Shown here: positions 6,388 through 9,214 of the stretch, piece by piece
Numbering within the stretch: the first letter of the stretch is position 1
Layout of the letters: every line of letters begins with the position of its first letter
Source of the DNA: Planctomycetota bacterium
GTDB lineage: Bacteria; Planctomycetota; Phycisphaerae; Tepidisphaerales; Tepidisphaeraceae
NCBI GenBank assembly: GCA_023417885.1
Contig: JAEZED010000023.1
Span: forward strand, 1-9,214
Direction of reading: 5' to 3'
DNA length: 9,214 nt
The notes under the pieces: generated by a model
Seen by the model: only the letters and a program-made list of their open reading frames with translations
The model's database searches: none
What the model was told of the DNA's origin: nothing
Program-made: the position numbers and the translations under genes

Positions 6388-6996
6388 ATGCCGCTCCTGG
6401 ACATTTCGCGCCCGTTGTCACCGAAGACGGCCGCGTGGCCAGGCGACACGCCCACCTCGCTTCAGCGCGTCCTGAGCCTGAGCGACGGCGCGAGCGTCAA
6501 CCTGTCGACCCTGACCGCCAGCGTGCACAACGCGACGCACGCCGACGCGCCGCTTCACTACGACGACACCGGCCCCGCGATCGAGCAGCTCGACCCGTCG
6601 CTCTATGTCGGCCCCTGCCTGGTGGTCGACGCGCGCGGGCACGACCCGATCCCGGGAGAGCTGTTCCCAGGCGCCCTGCCGCCGCGCGTGCTGCTGAAGA
6701 CGGACGCCTGGCACGATGCCGCGACATTCCCCGCCGACTTCCCGGTGCTGGCGGCGGGCGTGCCGCAGATGCTGAGGCAGGCGGGGGTGAAGGTGCTCGG
6801 AGTGGACGTGCCCAGCGTCGACAAGCCCGACAGCAAGACGCTGCCCGTGCACCATGCGCTGCGCGGCGCGGACATCCTGATCATCGAGTCGCTCGACCTC
6901 TCGCAGGTGGCGCCCGGAAGCTACGAACTGATCGCCCTGCCGATTCTCATCCCCGGAAGCGATGCCGCCTTCGTGCGCGCGGTGCTGCGATGGTGA
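6388..6996 (+). CDS. kynB: Kynurenine formamidase (arylformamidase)
   Basis: This 202-residue protein is the usual length for bacterial KynB (EC 3.5.1.9), a cyclase-family metalloenzyme that hydrolyses N-formylkynurenine to kynurenine and formate in tryptophan catabolism. It opens with LDISRPLSPKTAAWPGDTP (4-22), the standard KynB N-terminus. The metal site HNATHADAPLH (47-57) supplies H47, H51 and D53, with H57 as likely catalytic base. The second half has GVDVPSVDKPDSKTLPVHH (138-156) and IIESLDL (165-171), giving the remaining His and Glu ligands (H155 or H156, E167), and the typical ending YELIALPI (179-186). All expected ligands appear present. The ATG at 6388 is nine bases after the preceding stop, with no strong ribosome binding site, suggesting translational coupling. 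No tryptophan dioxygenase or kynureninase gene is in the window, so the pathway is incomplete here and other cyclase-family substrates remain possible. Confidence 0.9.
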   Translation: MPLLDISRPLSPKTAAWPGDTPTSLQRVLSLSDGASVNLSTLTASVHNATHADAPLHYDDTGPAIEQLDPSLYVGPCLVVDARGHDPIPGELFPGALPPRVLLKTDAWHDAATFPADFPVLAAGVPQMLRQAGVKVLGVDVPSVDKPDSKTLPVHHALRGADILIIESLDLSQVAPGSYELIALPILIPGSDAAFVRAVLRW

Positions 6997-7000
6997 ACCG

Positions 7001-7035
7001 GAACGAAGAACGCCCGGCCGATCCGCGACCGGGCG
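7001..7035 (-). terminator. Hairpin terminator candidate for the amidotransferase-like gene
   Basis: CGCCCGG (7011-7017) and CCGGGCG (7029-7035) form a perfect 7-bp stem with an 11-base loop. Read on the minus strand, the stem is followed by TTCTTCGTTC (7010-7001), a moderately T-rich tail. On the plus strand no T-run follows. It lies between the convergent kynB and amidotransferase-like genes and so probably serves the minus-strand gene; an effect on both is possible. Confidence 0.6.
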
Positions 7036-7051
7036 CTGGTGTCTCAGGTAA

Positions 7052-7078
7052 ACCGGCGTTTCACGCCTTCACGCCGGT
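7052..7078 (-). repeat. Inverted repeat spanning the amidotransferase-like stop codon
   Basis: ACCGGCGT (7052-7059) and ACGCCGGT (7071-7078) are perfect 8-bp complements separated by 11 bases. The minus-strand stop codon (7063-7061) sits in the loop. On the minus strand the stem is followed by a short TTTA. It may be part of a two-hairpin termination region with the stem at 7011-7035. Confidence 0.55.
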
Positions 7079-7891
7079 GGGGTTGTAGGCCTTGAAGAAC
7101 TGCACGAAGTTCACGAGGAGGCGCTGGCCGAGCCGCTCGTACTCCGCGAAGTGCTTGTCCGTGTTCTGGCGGATGCGGTCGATCTCCCCGCTGCCGAAGA
7201 CGGCGCCGGGCATCCCGGCGTGCTCCTGGAAGATCCGGTCGAACTCACCGCGATCCAGCTCCGGGTGGAACTGGAAGCCGTAGAGCCGATCCTTGAACTT
7301 GAACCCGGCGTTGCGGCAATGCCCCGCCGACGCCAGCAGCACGCTCCCGGTCGGCGGGGGCGGGCCCGGCTTGTTCGGGTCGTACCCGGGCGGCGGGGGG
7401 AGCTTGGGGAGTTCGAACGTGTCCTTGTGCCAGAAGAACATCGGCGACCCCTCGCGCAGGCCGAAGAGGAGCGGGTCCGTCCCGCCCGGGAAGGGGAGCC
7501 GCAGCGGCGCCCAGCCGTAGAACGGCGCCGGTTCCCCCGTCTCCCCCGGCTTGGCGGGCTTGGTGTTGGGGACGACATTCGCCCCGGCCGCCCGGGCCAG
7601 GATCTGGGCCCCCAGGCCGAAGCCGAGCACCGGCCGATCCGCCTCCACGAGCGGGCGGATCGCGCTGATCTCCTGCTCGATCCAGGCGGGCCGATCGTCT
7701 CCGGCGTCGTCTGCGGCGCGTTGCGGCCCGCCGAGAAGGACGACCATGCGTGCCTCGTCGAAGTCATCGGGCACGGGGTCGCCCTGGTCGATGCGGAAGA
7801 TGCGGGAGGGGATTCCGAAGTCGCGCAGGACGGGGATGATGCGTCCCGGGCCGAAGGCGGCGTCGTGCTGGAGAATGAAGCAGTGGCTCAT
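7061..7891 (-). CDS. Class I glutamine-amidotransferase-like protein lacking the catalytic cysteine
   Basis: This 276-residue protein has the flavodoxin-like fold of stand-alone class I glutamine amidotransferases such as the GMP-synthase-like glutaminases. Visible landmarks are VVLLGGP (50-56), PVLGFGLGAQILA (87-99, the nucleophile elbow) and GFQFHPEL (205-212) with H209 and E211. The elbow is normally G-(I/V)-C-x-G, but residue 92 is Gly (codon GGC) instead of Cys, so the usual thioester chemistry cannot occur. It may be a non-catalytic relative, bind another ligand, or use a different mechanism. A Pro-rich insertion (162-180, with PPPPGYDPNKPGPPPP) interrupts the domain before the His-Glu pair. 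There is no signal peptide, so it is cytoplasmic. The start ATG (7891-7889) has no recognisable ribosome binding site. It is transcribed towards kynB and away from the regulator gene. The frame is intact throughout, so it is not an obvious pseudogene. Confidence 0.88.
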   Translation of the reverse strand: MSHCFILQHDAAFGPGRIIPVLRDFGIPSRIFRIDQGDPVPDDFDEARMVVLLGGPQRAADDAGDDRPAWIEQEISAIRPLVEADRPVLGFGLGAQILARAAGANVVPNTKPAKPGETGEPAPFYGWAPLRLPFPGGTDPLLFGLREGSPMFFWHKDTFELPKLPPPPGYDPNKPGPPPPTGSVLLASAGHCRNAGFKFKDRLYGFQFHPELDRGEFDRIFQEHAGMPGAVFGSGEIDRIRQNTDKHFAEYERLGQRLLVNFVQFFKAYNPTGVKA

Positions 7892-7916
7892 GAGTGGGGC
7901 TCAGTGGGGGCAAGGC

Positions 7917-7944
7917 ATGATCGACGCGCGCCCCCACAAGTCAA
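7917..7944 (-). promoter_or_regulatory. Weak sigma-70-type promoter candidate for the amidotransferase-like gene
   Basis: On the minus strand, TTGACT (7944-7939) and GATCAT (7922-7917) are separated by 16 bases. The -35 element is near consensus and the -10 matches four of six bases. Transcription would begin near 7910, about 18 bases before the ATG. The spacing is the same as in the divergent promoter at 8030-8057. Confidence 0.35.
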
Positions 7945-7985
7945 GCTGCGCCGATTCCACGTGCCCCCGGCGGCGACGCAGGCCA

Positions 7986-8001
7986 GTGACGTTCCTGTCA
8001 C
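7986..8001. promoter_or_regulatory. Short inverted repeat in the divergent promoter region
   Basis: GTGAC (7986-7990) and GTCAC (7997-8001) flank six bases. The repeat lies 29 bases upstream of the plus-strand -35 element and 42 bases from the minus-strand one, a reasonable place for a regulator site. A 5-bp repeat this short may be chance. Confidence 0.25.
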
Positions 8002-8029
8002 CCAGGCTGTGGATTCCGCGATTTACCTC

Positions 8030-8057
8030 TTGACGATACCTAACTTTTCCCTATCAT
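8030..8057 (+). promoter_or_regulatory. Sigma-70-type promoter of the helix-turn-helix gene
   Basis: TTGACG (8030-8035) and TATCAT (8052-8057) are separated by 16 bases, in a locally AT-rich patch that stands out against the GC-rich surroundings. The predicted start is near 8064, giving a leader of about 95 bases before the ATG at 8159. Confidence 0.65.
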
Positions 8058-8065
8058 GCACTTCT

Positions 8066-8085
8066 TGTTTGGTGGTTGCCAAACA
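8066..8085 (+). promoter_or_regulatory. Palindrome at the predicted transcription start (operator or leader hairpin)
   Basis: TGTTTGG (8066-8072) and CCAAACA (8079-8085) are perfect complements around a six-base loop. The element sits at about +2 to +22 of the predicted transcript, where a bound repressor would block RNA polymerase. The downstream gene encodes a DNA-binding protein, so autoregulation is plausible. It could equally be a stem at the transcript 5' end. Confidence 0.5.
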
Positions 8086-8148
8086 CGGGTCTTCTCCGGC
8101 TCCGCACGGGCGGCCTCTCGGCTCCGCTTTCTCGACCAGACCCCTCCC

Positions 8149-8156
8149 AGGAGGTG
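8149..8156 (+). promoter_or_regulatory. Strong ribosome binding site fixing the start at 8159
   Basis: AGGAGGTG is a full-length match to the 16S rRNA anti-Shine-Dalgarno sequence, the strongest in this window, and lies just before the ATG at 8159. It selects this start over the much longer frame, open from 7151, that would overlap the divergent gene. The short spacing is unusual. Confidence 0.75.
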
Positions 8157-8158
8157 TT

Positions 8159-8638
8159 ATGCCCTCGTTGTTTCCCGGCCAGGTCATCGACCGTTTCACC
8201 CCCGAAGCCCGCCCGTCCGCCCGGGCCGCCGATACCCGGCAGGCGCATGAGCAGGTACTGCTCCGCCGCGCCCGACATCTCGACGAAGCCGATCGGCGGC
8301 TTCTGCGCCTGGCGCTGAAGTATCGCCTCACCGTTCGCGAGATCGCCCCGCTCCTGGGATGCAATCACGGCTCGGTCGTCCGCCGCATCCGCCGGCTGCG
8401 CGAGCGCCTCTGCGATCCGCTGGTCGTGGCGCTGCTGGACCCTTCCTGTCCGCTTTCGAAGCTCGACCGCGAGTTGGCGCTGGCTCACTTCCTGCGCCGG
8501 CAGCCGATCCGCAGCCTGGCGCGCGAGTTCGACCTGCCCGGCATCGCGGTCCGGAAGCGGCTCGGGTACGTGCATGGCTGGGTGACCGGTCGCCGCGAGG
8601 GCGCCCGCGTGACCCGGGCCGTGCTCCAGGATCGCTGA
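8159..8638 (+). CDS. Putative DNA-binding protein with two helix-turn-helix segments
   Basis: This is a 159-residue basic soluble protein. Residues 41-84 (from LDEADRRLL to RRIRRLRERL) have the pattern of a sigma-70 region 4-type helix-turn-helix, with the turn around LTVREIAPLLGCNHGSVVRR (57-76). A second possible helix-turn-helix runs about 104-140, with RSLAREFDLPGIAVRKRLGY (118-137). No sigma region 2 is present, so it is not a complete sigma factor and more likely acts as a transcription regulator. Residues 1-30 are hydrophilic and contain FPGQVIDRF (5-13). The start is fixed by the AGGAGGTG site. It has its own promoter with an overlapping palindrome. The ABC-type ATPase gene begins 21 bases after its stop, so the two probably form one transcription unit. 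Target sites and function are unknown. Confidence 0.8.
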   Translation: MPSLFPGQVIDRFTPEARPSARAADTRQAHEQVLLRRARHLDEADRRLLRLALKYRLTVREIAPLLGCNHGSVVRRIRRLRERLCDPLVVALLDPSCPLSKLDRELALAHFLRRQPIRSLAREFDLPGIAVRKRLGYVHGWVTGRREGARVTRAVLQDR

Positions 8639-8659
8639 ACACCCCTCACCGAGGAACCG

Positions 8660-9214
8660 ATGAACGCTTCGCACGCTCGCGAGGCGGGGAGACAGGAGGA
8701 ACATCCCGACGCGCACTCCGCCGACTCGCCGGCTCCTCCTTCGCGACGCCGGCGACGCCGTGCGTCAGAGGCGTGGCCGTTCCTTGCCTGGCCGATCCCG
8801 CCGATCCGCAGCGACGCGGCGCGGTGGGTGGCGGAGTGGTTCGGGCTTCCCCTTGCCGGCGACCCTGCGCTCCCGCCCCCGCCGCTTCCGCCGGGCCTGG
8901 TGTTGCCGGCGCCGGGGCGGATCCTGCTCGTCTGCGGCCCCAGCGGCGCGGGGAAATCAACATTGCTGCGGCGCCTCGTCTGCGAGGCCCCCGCCGCGCC
9001 CGGGGCGCCGCTGGTGCTCGATGTCGCGCGCACGCCGCTTCGGCGCGTGCCGTGCGTCGATCAACTGGGGACGGACGTGCAGTTCTCGCTCGGACTGCTC
9101 TCGCGCGTGGGCCTTGGCGAGGCGGCGACCTGTCTCTGCCTGCCGGATGAGCTGAGCGATGGGCAGCGCTGGCGCCTGCGGCTGGCCGTCTGCCTCGCCC
9201 GCGCGATGCGCCAG
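8660..9214 (+). CDS. ABC-type ATPase (C-terminus beyond the window)
   Basis: At least 185 residues are present and the frame is open at the window edge. The N-terminal 30 or so residues are hydrophilic, followed by a six-arginine run (about 29-34) and a Pro-rich section with PPPPLPPG (72-79). The nucleotide-binding domain begins near residue 86. Walker A is GPSGAGKST (93-101), a possible Q-loop is D134-Q135, and the ABC signature is LSDGQRWRLRLA (165-176). Only 66 residues separate the Walker A lysine from the signature serine, about 25-30 fewer than in typical transporter subunits, so the helical subdomain is reduced. This form recalls stand-alone ABC-type ATPases such as those fused to a putative acetyltransferase domain (COG2401), rather than an importer subunit. 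That placement is from memory. The start at ATG 8660 follows GAGGAA (8651-8656). Walker B and later motifs are outside the window. The substrate and partner are unknown. Confidence 0.82.
   Translation, partial: MNASHAREAGRQEEHPDAHSADSPAPPSRRRRRRASEAWPFLAWPIPPIRSDAARWVAEWFGLPLAGDPALPPPPLPPGLVLPAPGRILLVCGPSGAGKSTLLRRLVCEAPAAPGAPLVLDVARTPLRRVPCVDQLGTDVQFSLGLLSRVGLGEAATCLCLPDELSDGQRWRLRLAVCLARAMRQ

Noticed and set aside
7151..8158. Upstream extension of the helix-turn-helix reading frame
   Set aside because: It is antisense to the amidotransferase-like gene and crosses the promoter region. The AGGAGGTG site and ATG at 8159 define the true start.
8359..9150. 263-residue plus-strand open frame overlapping the regulator and ATPase genes
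   Set aside because: It is in a different frame from the helix-turn-helix and Walker A/signature motifs and is Arg/Ala/Pro-rich with no motif.

Overview
This is a GC-rich window with eight protein-coding genes (six complete in full view, one cut at each end adding to a broken upstream tail). It looks like a free-living Gram-negative chromosome. A planctomycete, possibly of the Phycisphaerae, is my best guess. That guess rests on the gene style (secreted DUF4139 protein, YpdA-type flavoprotein, stand-alone KynB, sigma-54-type promoter) and on recalled similarity, not on a search. I see no rRNA, tRNA, CRISPR array, insertion sequence or phage structural gene.

Layout. Bases 1-150 are the C-terminal tail of an unidentified protein. 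Bases 226-2055 encode an intracellular GH13 alpha-amylase-family enzyme with a complete catalytic triad, preceded by a strong hairpin next to its start codon. Bases 2138-3706 encode an exported DUF4139-type protein. A near-consensus sigma-54 (-24/-12) promoter at 3856-3872 precedes a 116-residue, acidic and aromatic 'EDYEP' protein (3909-4259). A clear intrinsic terminator closes that gene at 4354-4392. It is followed by six tandem 7-bp degenerate repeats (4400-4441) and two near-identical palindromic units (4456-4476 and 4495-4515).

The next unit (4530-6996) is a compact, probably co-transcribed set of three genes. They are a YpdA/bacillithiol-disulfide-reductase-like flavoprotein lacking the family's key cysteine, a multi-pass membrane protein of unknown function, and a kynurenine formamidase (KynB). 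It converges on a minus-strand class I glutamine-amidotransferase-like gene (7061-7891) whose nucleophilic cysteine is a glycine. Two hairpins lie between the converging genes.

A divergent promoter region (7892-8158) carries a good sigma-70-type promoter and a palindrome at its start point. It drives a 159-residue protein with two predicted helix-turn-helix segments (8159-8638). Twenty-one bases later begins an ABC-type ATPase (8660 to the window end) with an unusually short Walker A to signature spacing. This regulator plus ATPase pair is the least explained part of the window and the best candidate for an undescribed system, but the rest of it lies outside the window.
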